From assembly GCA_018061225.1 (NCBI GenBank), contig JAGOUK010000021.1:1-10711 (forward strand): 10,711 nt of DNA, given 5' to 3'. The DNA is from Candidatus Omnitrophota bacterium (GTDB taxonomy: Bacteria; Omnitrophota; Gorgyraeia; 2-02-FULL-51-18; JAGOUK01). Positions 1 through 6,729 of this stretch are shown one piece after another (position 1 is the stretch's first letter; each line of letters begins with the position of its first letter). The translations under genes and the position numbers were made by a program. Below the pieces are notes generated by a model. It ran no database searches. It saw only the letters and a program-made list of their open reading frames with translations, and was not told the origin of the DNA.

Positions 1-37
1 ACCAGGGACTTAAGGGACAGCGATGCTTGTGTCCGCA

Positions 38-760
38 TTACGCCGTGAGATTTTTTTCTGCGAAGTCCCAGTTGAGGAGCTTGTCGACAACAGCTTCGGC
101 GTAGGCCTGGCGGCGATTCTGGTAGTCGAGATAGTAGGCATGCTCCCACACGTCGAGCGTGAGCAGCGGTTTCTGACTGCCCGTCAGCGGCGTTTCCGCG
201 TTGGGGGTCTTGGTGATCTTGAGTGTGCCGCCGTCGGAGACCAGCCAAGCCCAGCCGCTGCCAAACTGACCCATGGCCGCCGCGACGAACTGTTTGCGGA
301 ACTCGTCGTAGCCGCCGAAGGCCGTGTCGATCTTGGCCTTGAGCGTTCCGGTCGGCGCGCCGCCGCCGTTGGCGCGCAGGCTGTTCCAATAAAAGGTGTG
401 ATTCCAGATCTGGGCGGCGTTGTTAAAAATCGCCGCTTTATCCGCCTTGCCAGCCGACTGCTTCACCACCGCCTCAAGCGAGAGATCAGCAAACTCCGTG
501 CCGGCCGCGATCTCGTTGAGCTTAGCCACATAACCGGCATGATGCTTGCCGTAATGGAAGCTCAGCGTGTTGGCAGAAATCACCGGCGCGAGCGCGGTGT
601 CGGCGTAAGGAAGTTTGTCGAGTGTAAAAGCAGGTGTGGAAGTGGTCATGGCGATGGCTCCTTTGGTGATGGAAGATGATTCGATCCACAGCATGGCCGC
701 GGTCGCGGCGGCTGTTTTGATAAAATCCCGGCGGCTAAAGCCGCCCTCAAGATCCTTCAT
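38..760 (-). CDS. sodB: Fe-type superoxide dismutase with twin-arginine leader
   Basis: Converts superoxide to O2 and H2O2. The body closely resembles E. coli SodB. Metal ligands are His69 (in FHYGKHH), His121 (in QIWNHTFYW), Asp203 and His207 (in DVWEHAYY). The second-sphere Gln117 sits in the N-terminal domain (NNAAQ), and the position that is Gln in Mn enzymes is Ala188 (PNAETPL), so iron is the likely metal. The total is 240 residues against about 195-200 for the family. The extra 37 residues carry the Tat motif SRRDFIK (9-15), a hydrophobic stretch (about 16-26) and an AIA cleavage-like site (35-37). Met38 is an alternative start with a much better ribosome binding site than Met1, which has only a G-run 4 nt upstream. 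The long start is kept because the leader is clearly Tat-like. The gene has its own -10 element and is probably monocistronic. The identity is firm; the export is inferred. Confidence 0.95.
   Translation of the reverse strand: MKDLEGGFSRRDFIKTAAATAAMLWIESSSITKGAIAMTTSTPAFTLDKLPYADTALAPVISANTLSFHYGKHHAGYVAKLNEIAAGTEFADLSLEAVVKQSAGKADKAAIFNNAAQIWNHTFYWNSLRANGGGAPTGTLKAKIDTAFGGYDEFRKQFVAAAMGQFGSGWAWLVSDGGTLKITKTPNAETPLTGSQKPLLTLDVWEHAYYLDYQNRRQAYAEAVVDKLLNWDFAEKNLTA
647..664 (-). promoter_or_regulatory. Internal Shine-Dalgarno and alternative ATG within the SOD leader
   Basis: On the minus strand AAAGGAG (658-664) lies 8 nt before an in-frame ATG (647-649, codon 38). This is the strongest ribosome binding site seen for this gene. 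The same bases encode Lys-Gly-Ala-Ile-Ala just before the putative signal cleavage point. Starting here gives a 203-residue protein, the normal length of a cytosolic Fe-SOD. Whether it is used, or is a relic of the ancestral start, cannot be decided from sequence alone. Confidence 0.6.
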
Positions 761-783
761 GGGACCCCCATTCGGTTCTGTGG

Positions 784-789
784 ATTATA
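784..789 (-). promoter_or_regulatory. Putative -10 element for the SOD gene
   Basis: A perfect TATAAT (minus strand) lies 23 nt before the SOD ATG, in the 66-bp gap after the lipoprotein gene, the largest gap in the window. Transcription would start near 777, leaving a leader of about 17 nt with a G-run at 765-769 as a weak ribosome binding site. No good -35 hexamer is present at 16-18 nt spacing; a T-rich stretch is there instead. A small inverted repeat ACAC-AA-GTGT (794-803) overlaps the spacer and could be an operator, but it is short. Confidence 0.5.
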
Positions 790-826
790 ACCTACACAAG
801 TGTCCAAAAACCATCAGCAATAGGGG

Positions 827-1741
827 CTACCCGGCTGGGCATTCCCAGGTCGCGTAGCGGTGTATCCGATTGCGCCATCCCTCGAGCCAGCGCGATTCTC
901 CCCGCTCGGGCGGCGAGTTCCGAACCCGCCGCGTCAGGACTTCGTCGGCCGCGGCCGCAAAACGCTCGACGGCGGCCAGAGGGCTGTCGGATCGGATTCC
1001 CCGCAAGCCCATGCTCTCTAAGACCTGAAGCAATCCCCAGCCCTGGCCGCGGTAACGTTCCGTCTCAAAAAGACCTTCCCCTTTGAAGTTCACGTAATCG
1101 ATCAGCGCAATGCGGCCGCGCTCCGATGCTGACAAGAGATCGAACGATTCGCGAACCGCTGCGCGCCGATCAGGTGAAGCGTTTTGAATCAGCCGCGGCA
1201 AAAGGCCTTTGACCCGTTCGACGATGAAGTCGGCCTGAGCGCGGCGCGTGTCGATCAAATAGGCGCGAAGTTCTTTGGTCCTCACGCTGTCCCGGTCCTT
1301 GATCAGCTCCGCGCGCGACTTCCAGGGGGCCGCGCCTTCCGGCAGCGAGCGGATCCAGGCGGGTGCCGGCAATCCTCTCCCCTCGAGATACGCAATCAGC
1401 TCCGGGAACATTTGCTTAAAAGGGCCGGTGCGGCCGCGGGGATACCAGATCAGATGCCCGATGCCGAGCGAGGGAAAATCCTCACCCTCGTTCCACGCGA
1501 TCAAGTTTTCTTCTCGCCCGCCGCATTCGTTGAGAAAAAGAAATTCTGCCACGCACCCATTGTCCGCGGTCAAAACACTGCGGTCGGCCGGAACAACCCC
1601 GGCGGCAACCTCCGGAACAACCTGAGGAAGATCTGGCGGACGGTCCATCGACCGGCATCCCGCCGCGGCCCAAACCAGGATCAAAACCGCCGCGGCAACC
1701 GCCCCAAACGCCCGTGGATTCAAATCGTGTCTCCCGCGCAT
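827..1741 (-). CDS. Lysozyme-like (GH24-fold-like) predicted lipoprotein
   Basis: I do not recognise a named gene. The protein has 304 residues. The N-terminus is a lipoprotein signal: Arg-rich start, hydrophobic segment about 11-27 and lipobox AAGC with Cys29, so the protein is probably membrane-anchored in the envelope. A Pro/Val-rich linker follows. The conserved core at about 65-100 reads FLFLNECGG, AWNEGEDFPS and LGIGHLIWYP. The order of an acidic residue (Glu72), a second acidic cluster (Glu85-Asp88) and a GxGH turn recalls phage-type lysozymes (GH24), suggesting peptidoglycan cleavage, but this is inferred. A second conserved-looking patch is at about 215-240 (DYVNFKGEG, GQGWGLLQVL). 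I chose the ATG at 1741 because GAGGGG lies 4 nt upstream and the gap to rluA is 8 bp. A TTG at 1753 would give a 4-bp overlap with rluA and 4 more residues. It is the last gene of the ogt-ubiD-rluA run. Confidence 0.75.
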   Translation of the reverse strand: MRGRHDLNPRAFGAVAAAVLILVWAAAGCRSMDRPPDLPQVVPEVAAGVVPADRSVLTADNGCVAEFLFLNECGGREENLIAWNEGEDFPSLGIGHLIWYPRGRTGPFKQMFPELIAYLEGRGLPAPAWIRSLPEGAAPWKSRAELIKDRDSVRTKELRAYLIDTRRAQADFIVERVKGLLPRLIQNASPDRRAAVRESFDLLSASERGRIALIDYVNFKGEGLFETERYRGQGWGLLQVLESMGLRGIRSDSPLAAVERFAAAADEVLTRRVRNSPPERGESRWLEGWRNRIHRYATWECPAG

Positions 1742-1749
1742 CCCGCCCC

Positions 1750-2541
1750 TCAAGACAGCGTCATCCCCCGCTCCACCGCAAAGTCGCTCAGCATCGGCGC
1801 CAGCGGCGCCTCGTACCGAACCGCTTCATTTTTTGTGGGATGCACAAACGAAATCCAAGAAGCGTGCAGCGCAAGTCTCGGCAATTTGAGCCGCTCCAAT
1901 ATTTCCGCGTCCATTCCGCCGCGGACATACCGCTCAAATAAATTCAAATCGACATAAATCTTATCGCCCACGATCGGATGCCCCAAAATCGCCAGATGCG
2001 CGCGCAGCTGATGCGTGCGTCCGGTGAGCGGCGTCAGACGAACCCGCGCGTAACCGCCGCCGCAACTGATGACTTCGTAACACGTGTGTGCGCTCTCACC
2101 GTTCTCGACATCCCGGATGCGAACCGTCTGAAACCCCGACGACTTGTCATACCCCAAGGGGTCCACGATCTCCCCGGCCGGCAAGGCCGGCGCGCCAAAA
2201 ACAATGGCCTCATACCCTTTTCGGATATGCCCTTGCTCGAATTGCCTCCCCAAATGCCCGGCGGCGGCGGTGTTCTTGGCAATGATCAGCACGCCGCTGG
2301 TCTCGGCATCCAGTCGGTGCACCGTTTTGACCGGTGTCCCGGCCCATCGGGCATCTTTGAGCATCAGTGATTGCAGATTGAGATCCCGGTACATCCCGAC
2401 CGGATGCACGGCCAGCGGCGCGGGCTTATCAACGACCACGAGATCCGCGTCCTCGTGGAGCACGCGGAATGCGGTATCGACATAGAAGTTTTTGCGGGGA
2501 GAAAATACTTTTTTGACCGGCAAAGGCTCGGAGGGGTCCAT
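1750..2541 (-). CDS. RluA-family RNA pseudouridine synthase without S4 domain
   Basis: Isomerises specific uridines in rRNA or tRNA to pseudouridine in the cytosol. The catalytic motif is HRLDAETSG (75-83), with Asp78 as the conserved catalytic aspartate. Flanking family motifs are DLVVVDKP (33-40), the LTGRTHQLRAHL segment (172-183) and GHPIVGDKIY (187-196). At 263 residues with no N-terminal S4 RNA-binding domain, it is closer in layout to RluA/TruC-type members than to RluC or RluD; the RNA target cannot be told from sequence. The ATG lies 16 bp after ubiD stops, and GGAG about 10 nt upstream is an acceptable ribosome binding site. It is cotranscribed with ubiD and followed immediately by the lipoprotein gene. 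The C-terminal tail after about residue 245 is not conserved as far as I can tell. Confidence 0.93.
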   Translation of the reverse strand: MDPSEPLPVKKVFSPRKNFYVDTAFRVLHEDADLVVVDKPAPLAVHPVGMYRDLNLQSLMLKDARWAGTPVKTVHRLDAETSGVLIIAKNTAAAGHLGRQFEQGHIRKGYEAIVFGAPALPAGEIVDPLGYDKSSGFQTVRIRDVENGESAHTCYEVISCGGGYARVRLTPLTGRTHQLRAHLAILGHPIVGDKIYVDLNLFERYVRGGMDAEILERLKLPRLALHASWISFVHPTKNEAVRYEAPLAPMLSDFAVERGMTLS

Positions 2542-2557
2542 CCAGCGGCCGCTCCGG

Positions 2558-4390
2558 TTACAAAATTCCGTGCAGAGGTCCGCCGGAGGCGGCGAGCGCG
2601 TCGACGCGGGCGGTGATCGCGGGATCTTCGACGAGCGGCGGAGCGTGATGCGGCTTGAGCCGCGCGTCGAGAATCAGAGAACCGCGGCAGCCCCAGTGCT
2701 TATGCTCCGTGAAGCTCTCCACGCCGTGCAAATCATGCGATGGGTTCGAACGCGTGAAGGCGGTCCACAAAAAGTTATTGAGCGTTGACGAAGCAAAACG
2801 GCTGTCGTCGACGAGCACGATCAGCGGCAGCCCTTCCAATCCGCGCGCGTGCCCGAGTGCGGCCGCAAATTCCGTGATCTCCGCAAAAGCCGATGCGGGA
2901 TCTCTAAACTTAGGACCCTGCACCACGAGCACGCCCGCCATCGCGATACGCGGATCCGTGAATCCCTGGGCCAGCCGAATTTCGCCGGGCACCTGGGCCG
3001 CGAGCGTCCGCCGCTTGGCGCCGGCCGCGGCGATCACCACCTTGGAACCTTGGTTCAGTCCCGTGCCGGAATAATCCAGCGTGTCCATCGTCGTCGCGGT
3101 CTGAAAATGCAAGTCCCGCGTCCAATCCGCGCGCTCCAGTATATGGCCAAAAAATCCCGTGATGTCATGCACGTCGAGTCCGCGCGCGTCTTCGTCAGCG
3201 GCAATCCAAAGGTATTTGGCGAGCGAGCACGGGCCGTAGCCCAACAGCGCGTTGGCCTGCGTGAGGATCTCCTGCGGGCGGCGCTCGGCATAAGGAACAT
3301 AGCGTTCGCTGCCGACCGCGAGCAGCAGCGGATGCACGCCCGCCGCGTCCACCGCGTGAACCGCCTTGATGCCGGGAATTTCTTTGGGAATCATCGGTCC
3401 GGCAATTTCCTGAATGAGGCGGCCAAATTGACTGTCTTCCTGCGGGGGGCGCCCGACCACCGTGAACGGCCAAATAGCGTCTTTGCGGTGATACACCTTC
3501 TCGACCCGCATCACCGGAAATTCATGCTGCAGGCTGTAATATCCCAGATGATCGCCGAACGGTCCTTCCGGCAGCGTGCGCCCCGGCTCAACGGTTCCCG
3601 TGATGCAAAAGTCCGCGTCCGCCGAGATCAAATGCCCGTCCCGCCGCGCGAAGCGGAATCCCCTTCCAGCCAAGGCGCCCGCGAACGCGACCTCCGGCAG
3701 CCCTTCCGGCAGATACATCACCGCGGCAAAGGTGTGCGCGGGCGGTCCGCCGACAAAGATACTGACCTTGAGTTTTTCGCCCCGCCGCAGCGCGGCGGCG
3801 TGATGAATGCCGATGTCGCGTCGAATTTGATAATGCAGGCCGATCTCGCGGTCTCGCTCGTAGCGGTTGCCGGAGATCTGAATGCGGTACATGCCGAGGT
3901 TTGAGCTCATGATGCCCGGATGATCCGGATGCTCGGTATAAACCTGGGGAAGAAGAATGAAGGCGCCGCCGTCATCGGGCCAGGACTTGATCTGCGGCAG
4001 CTGACTTAGAGAAGTGGTGTGGGCCAACACCGGCGCCGACACGGCAGGTTTGGGCAGCGCGTGAATCCCGCCGAGCGGTAGGGAAAAAAGTGCGGCAGGG
4101 TCTTTGAGAACCGACGCGGGATTTGCCTTCGCGCGAACTAGCCGCTTGACCCGCTCCAGCGTCCCGCGAAAAATAAAACGGCTGCGGTCGAGCGTCCCAA
4201 ACAGATTCGACACCGCCGGAAAAGGACTCCCCTTCACCCGCTCATACAAAATCGCCGGTCCGCCAACTTGGTACACGCGGCGGTGGATCTCAGCCATCTC
4301 AAGATTGGGATCCACCTCGGCGCTAATGCGCACGAGCTGTCCATTTTTCTCAAGGTCGCGGACGCAGTCCGCCAGACTCCGGTACGTCAC
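2558..4390 (-). CDS. ubiD: UbiD-family prenyl-FMN-dependent decarboxylase (long form; quinone biosynthesis)
   Basis: UbiD enzymes use prenylated FMN made by UbiX to decarboxylate unsaturated or aromatic acids; this one probably acts in ubiquinone or menaquinone synthesis. Visible hallmarks are SSNLGMYR (162-169), with Asn164 a likely metal ligand and Arg169 the catalytic arginine, LPEGLPE (227-233), and EGPFGDHLGYYS (275-286), with Glu275 and Asp280 as the acidic catalytic pair (Asp where the fungal Fdc1 has Glu). At 610 residues it is about 110 longer than E. coli UbiD (497) and matches the longer form seen in epsilonproteobacteria such as Helicobacter. The C-terminal segment LNNFLWTAFTRSNP (537-550) looks like that menaquinone-linked subgroup. 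It starts with GTG, overlapping the ogt stop by 4 bp (GTGA), so translation is probably coupled. No ubiX lies in the window. The family is certain; the substrate is inferred. Confidence 0.93.
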   Translation of the reverse strand: MTYRSLADCVRDLEKNGQLVRISAEVDPNLEMAEIHRRVYQVGGPAILYERVKGSPFPAVSNLFGTLDRSRFIFRGTLERVKRLVRAKANPASVLKDPAALFSLPLGGIHALPKPAVSAPVLAHTTSLSQLPQIKSWPDDGGAFILLPQVYTEHPDHPGIMSSNLGMYRIQISGNRYERDREIGLHYQIRRDIGIHHAAALRRGEKLKVSIFVGGPPAHTFAAVMYLPEGLPEVAFAGALAGRGFRFARRDGHLISADADFCITGTVEPGRTLPEGPFGDHLGYYSLQHEFPVMRVEKVYHRKDAIWPFTVVGRPPQEDSQFGRLIQEIAGPMIPKEIPGIKAVHAVDAAGVHPLLLAVGSERYVPYAERRPQEILTQANALLGYGPCSLAKYLWIAADEDARGLDVHDITGFFGHILERADWTRDLHFQTATTMDTLDYSGTGLNQGSKVVIAAAGAKRRTLAAQVPGEIRLAQGFTDPRIAMAGVLVVQGPKFRDPASAFAEITEFAAALGHARGLEGLPLIVLVDDSRFASSTLNNFLWTAFTRSNPSHDLHGVESFTEHKHWGCRGSLILDARLKPHHAPPLVEDPAITARVDALAASGGPLHGIL

Positions 4391-4899
4391 TTGGAGCGCG
4401 AGCGCTCCAGGGCGAGGAGCTTGCTTTTGACCCCGGCAGGTCCCGAATAGCCTGAGAGCGTCCCGTCGGAGGCGATGACTCTATGGCATGGAACGACGAT
4501 GCATAGCGGGTTCTGGCTGTTGGCGGTTCCGACCGCGCGGCCGGCTCCGGAATTACCGAGACTGACGGCGACGTCTTTGTAGGAACGCGTCTCGCCGTAC
4601 GGAATGCCCTTCAAACGATCCCAGACGCTTTTTTGAAAGTCCGTCCCCTGCGGGTCCAGGCGGATGCTGAATGCGCGCCGCTTGCCTTCAAGATATTGGG
4701 TGATTTCGATGGCGGCCTTACGCAGCACGCGCGTCTCAGGTTTCGATCCGTCCAACGACGGGGACATCGGCGCTTTTTGTCTTCGCCAACACACTCCGCT
4801 CAGACCCTTCGAAGAGGCCGTGAGATAAAGCGTCCCGATGGCTGAGGCCATGCGCCATTGCGTTTCGGTCGTATTGAGGAGATTTTTATTCTGCGCCAT
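4387..4899 (-). CDS. ogt: Methylated-DNA--protein-cysteine methyltransferase (O6-alkylguanine repair)
   Basis: A suicide DNA-repair protein that moves the alkyl group from O6-alkylguanine to its own cysteine. The signature IVVPCHRVI (134-142) holds the acceptor Cys138. Upstream is the DNA-binding helix-turn-helix region GETRSYKDVA (102-111), followed by GAGRAVGTA (118-126) with the arginine finger Arg121 and the Asn hinge Asn130. The glycine-rich SGYSGP (149-154) follows the active site. At 170 residues it has the usual Ogt length, with a short N-terminal domain and no Ada-type AraC domain. ATG is chosen at 4899; no Shine-Dalgarno sequence precedes it, and a TATAAT lies 11 nt upstream, so the mRNA may be nearly leaderless. 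It opens the run ogt-ubiD-rluA-lipoprotein and overlaps ubiD by 4 bp. Confidence 0.95.
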   Translation of the reverse strand: MAQNKNLLNTTETQWRMASAIGTLYLTASSKGLSGVCWRRQKAPMSPSLDGSKPETRVLRKAAIEITQYLEGKRRAFSIRLDPQGTDFQKSVWDRLKGIPYGETRSYKDVAVSLGNSGAGRAVGTANSQNPLCIVVPCHRVIASDGTLSGYSGPAGVKSKLLALERSRSK

Positions 4900-4910
4900 A
4901 AGATGAGGCT

Positions 4911-4916
4911 ATTATA
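4911..4916 (-). promoter_or_regulatory. Putative -10 element just upstream of ogt
   Basis: TATAAT on the minus strand lies 11 nt before the ogt ATG in the 30-bp gap after the antiporter gene. It is embedded in an 11-bp palindrome GCTAT-T-ATAGC (4908-4918). No TTGACA-like hexamer occurs at 16-18 nt spacing and no extended -10 TG is seen. If used, the transcript would begin about 4-5 nt before the start codon. Confidence 0.45.
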
Positions 4917-4929
4917 GCGTCAATCGGAC

Positions 4930-6729
4930 TCATGTGACGGGAAGATACGCCACTTCGCTGTCTTTCGGGATCACGTGTCCGGCGGTGAAAAAATCCGCCT
5001 GATCGTTCTTCACGGCGAACAGCGGGTTGCCGATTCCCTCGAGCTTGAGAGATTCGGGGGTCACTTTAAGATCCTTGGCCAGCTTCCGTCGGCGGACCTC
5101 AGATCCGGCAAAGGCCGCGGACCTCGTGAGATCCTGCAGCGACCGCTCTTCGAGTGAAACAACCGGGTTCCCCATCGTCGCGTCAAAGTGCGGCGAGACG
5201 ACCGCGTCCCAGCGGTCAGAACTGCCCCAGAGCCTGAATATTCTCTTACGGGGAACAAATCGCGAAAAAATCTGGCAGCTCAAGACGTTCACCTCGTGGT
5301 TCGGCGTCACCGCGATCATGGCGCCAACGCCCTTGATATCCATGGCTTCGATGAATTCAGCGTCAAACGCGCTGCCGTGATAGACCTGGAATCCTTTTTC
5401 GCGCGCGCGGTCGCAGGCCGGCGGATTCGAATCGATGAATCGTACGGGAATTTTGCTTTTGGCCAACTCCGCCCCGATCAACAGACCCAATGGGTTGGCC
5501 CCGACAATCACCACCCCGCGCAGCACGCCTTCTTTCACACCGGTCAGGCGCGCAATAACCTCAGCCAGGAGCGCGTAGAACAGTATCATTCCGGCGATCA
5601 CATAAAATGCCAATGGCAAAAAGATCCCTCTTCCGCTGAGCGCGCGCTCCTCAAAGGCGATCGCGAACAGTGATGCCAGAGACGCGGACACGATCCCGCG
5701 CGGCGCCATCAGCGCCAGGAAGCTTTTTTCTCTAAATGAAAGGCTTTTGTCCGACCAGGTGCTCAAATAAACTCCGAGCGGCCGAATCACGAGCACCATG
5801 ACCGCGATCATGATCAGGCCCTCGCGCTGAATCGACATCGCGGCTTTTACCGGTATATTACTGGCCAGCAGGATGAAGAGGATCGACAGCGCCAGCATAA
5901 CGATCTGATCTTTAAAACGTTCGATTTCCTTTTCGAACGGCAGCTTGCGGTTGCCGAAGTAAATCCCGGCGACGGTCACGGTCACCAGCCCTGAGTGAGG
6001 AAGAAGGAATTCCGAGACTCCAAAAGAAAGCGCCGTCATAAAAAGAACGAACAATCCCCCGAGTTCCTCGGCCTGCTGGCGCAGCAGCCAGCGTTTGGTG
6101 AGGCAAAAAGCCATGACCCATCCGGTCGCCAGACCCAGTGCCCCGCCCGAGACAAATCGGCCCGCGAGCAGCAGCAGCGAATTCCAAAGACTGCCGTGCT
6201 GCAGCACTAAGAATTCAAACAGCACGACCGCCAGAATGACGCCCAACGGGTCGATGAGAATGGATTCCCATTTGAGAATGTTGTGAACTTTTTCCTGAAC
6301 ATGCAGCCGCTTCAGGATCGGCGTGACCACCGTGGGGCCGGTCACCACCATGATGGCGCCAAACAGAATAGCCTTACTCCAGTCCAGGCCCGCCCAGTAA
6401 TGAGCCGCGAGCGACACGCCGACCAGCGTGACCGCGGCGCCGATGGTGAGCAGATTGCGAACCGAGCGTGAGATGGCTTTGTATTGGCCAAACTTGAGCG
6501 TCGAGCCTCCTTCAAACAGGATGAGCGCGACCATGAGCTCGATGTAATGCGGGAAGTTCATCCGAAAGATCTTCGGCTGCACCAGATCCGCGAAGCTGGG
6601 TCCCAGCAGAACACCAAACAACAGCAAAAACAGGATGCTTGGCACTTTGATCTTCGCGCCCAGCAGCAGGGATAAAACTCCCGCCGCCAGTGTGAAAATT
6701 AAGGTAGCTAAAGGTTGTTCAAACGACAT
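4930..6729 (-). CDS. CPA-type cation:proton antiporter with C-terminal TrkA-N/RCK-like domain
   Basis: An inner-membrane exchanger of Na+ or K+ for protons. Residues 1-395 form about a dozen hydrophobic helices with CPA motifs: LFEGG (71-75), VVTGPTVVTPIL (128-139), ESILIDPLG (155-163) with the presumed ion-binding Asp160, and a basic MAPRGIVSASL (341-351). The core resembles NhaP/CPA1 members, although the usual Asn-Asp or Asp-Asp pair reads Ile-Asp here. Residues about 404-500 form a Rossmann-type TrkA-N domain (GVVIVGANPLG, then FIDSN after strand 2), whose glycine motif lacks the middle Gly. The last 35 or so residues (FAVKNDQ, GHVIPKDSEVAYLPV) resemble a shortened RCK_C domain. ATG at 6729 overlaps the upstream cyclase gene by 11 bp and has no ribosome binding site, which suggests coupled translation. 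The ion preferred is not determinable; the gene neighbourhood suggests K+ or Na+ control linked to c-di-AMP. Confidence 0.9.
   Translation of the reverse strand: MSFEQPLATLIFTLAAGVLSLLLGAKIKVPSILFLLLFGVLLGPSFADLVQPKIFRMNFPHYIELMVALILFEGGSTLKFGQYKAISRSVRNLLTIGAAVTLVGVSLAAHYWAGLDWSKAILFGAIMVVTGPTVVTPILKRLHVQEKVHNILKWESILIDPLGVILAVVLFEFLVLQHGSLWNSLLLLAGRFVSGGALGLATGWVMAFCLTKRWLLRQQAEELGGLFVLFMTALSFGVSEFLLPHSGLVTVTVAGIYFGNRKLPFEKEIERFKDQIVMLALSILFILLASNIPVKAAMSIQREGLIMIAVMVLVIRPLGVYLSTWSDKSLSFREKSFLALMAPRGIVSASLASLFAIAFEERALSGRGIFLPLAFYVIAGMILFYALLAEVIARLTGVKEGVLRGVVIVGANPLGLLIGAELAKSKIPVRFIDSNPPACDRAREKGFQVYHGSAFDAEFIEAMDIKGVGAMIAVTPNHEVNVLSCQIFSRFVPRKRIFRLWGSSDRWDAVVSPHFDATMGNPVVSLEERSLQDLTRSAAFAGSEVRRRKLAKDLKVTPESLKLEGIGNPLFAVKNDQADFFTAGHVIPKDSEVAYLPVT

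Noticed and set aside
1..37. Sequence downstream of the SOD stop, with AGGGAC repeated at 4-9 and 13-18
   Set aside because: Too short to judge, with no hairpin plus T-run visible; the terminator, if any, lies off the left edge.
31..40. GTCCGCATTA repeated at 31-40 and 9301-9310
   Set aside because: A shared 10-mer is expected by chance many times in a window of this size, and the two copies sit in unrelated contexts.
810..848. Possible terminator after the lipoprotein gene (inverted repeat CTGGG/CCCAG at 835-848, T-run near 806-811)
   Set aside because: The hairpin is inside the coding region and about 20 nt from the short T-run; it does not form a standard intrinsic terminator.
2849..3904. 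A 351-codon open frame on the plus strand, antisense to ubiD, and similar long plus-strand frames at 23-679, 1184-1957 and 9762-10565
   Set aside because: They lie opposite well-supported genes in GC-rich DNA, their translations are Arg/His/Pro-rich without recognisable domains, and no ribosome binding sites were seen. They are shadows of the minus-strand genes.
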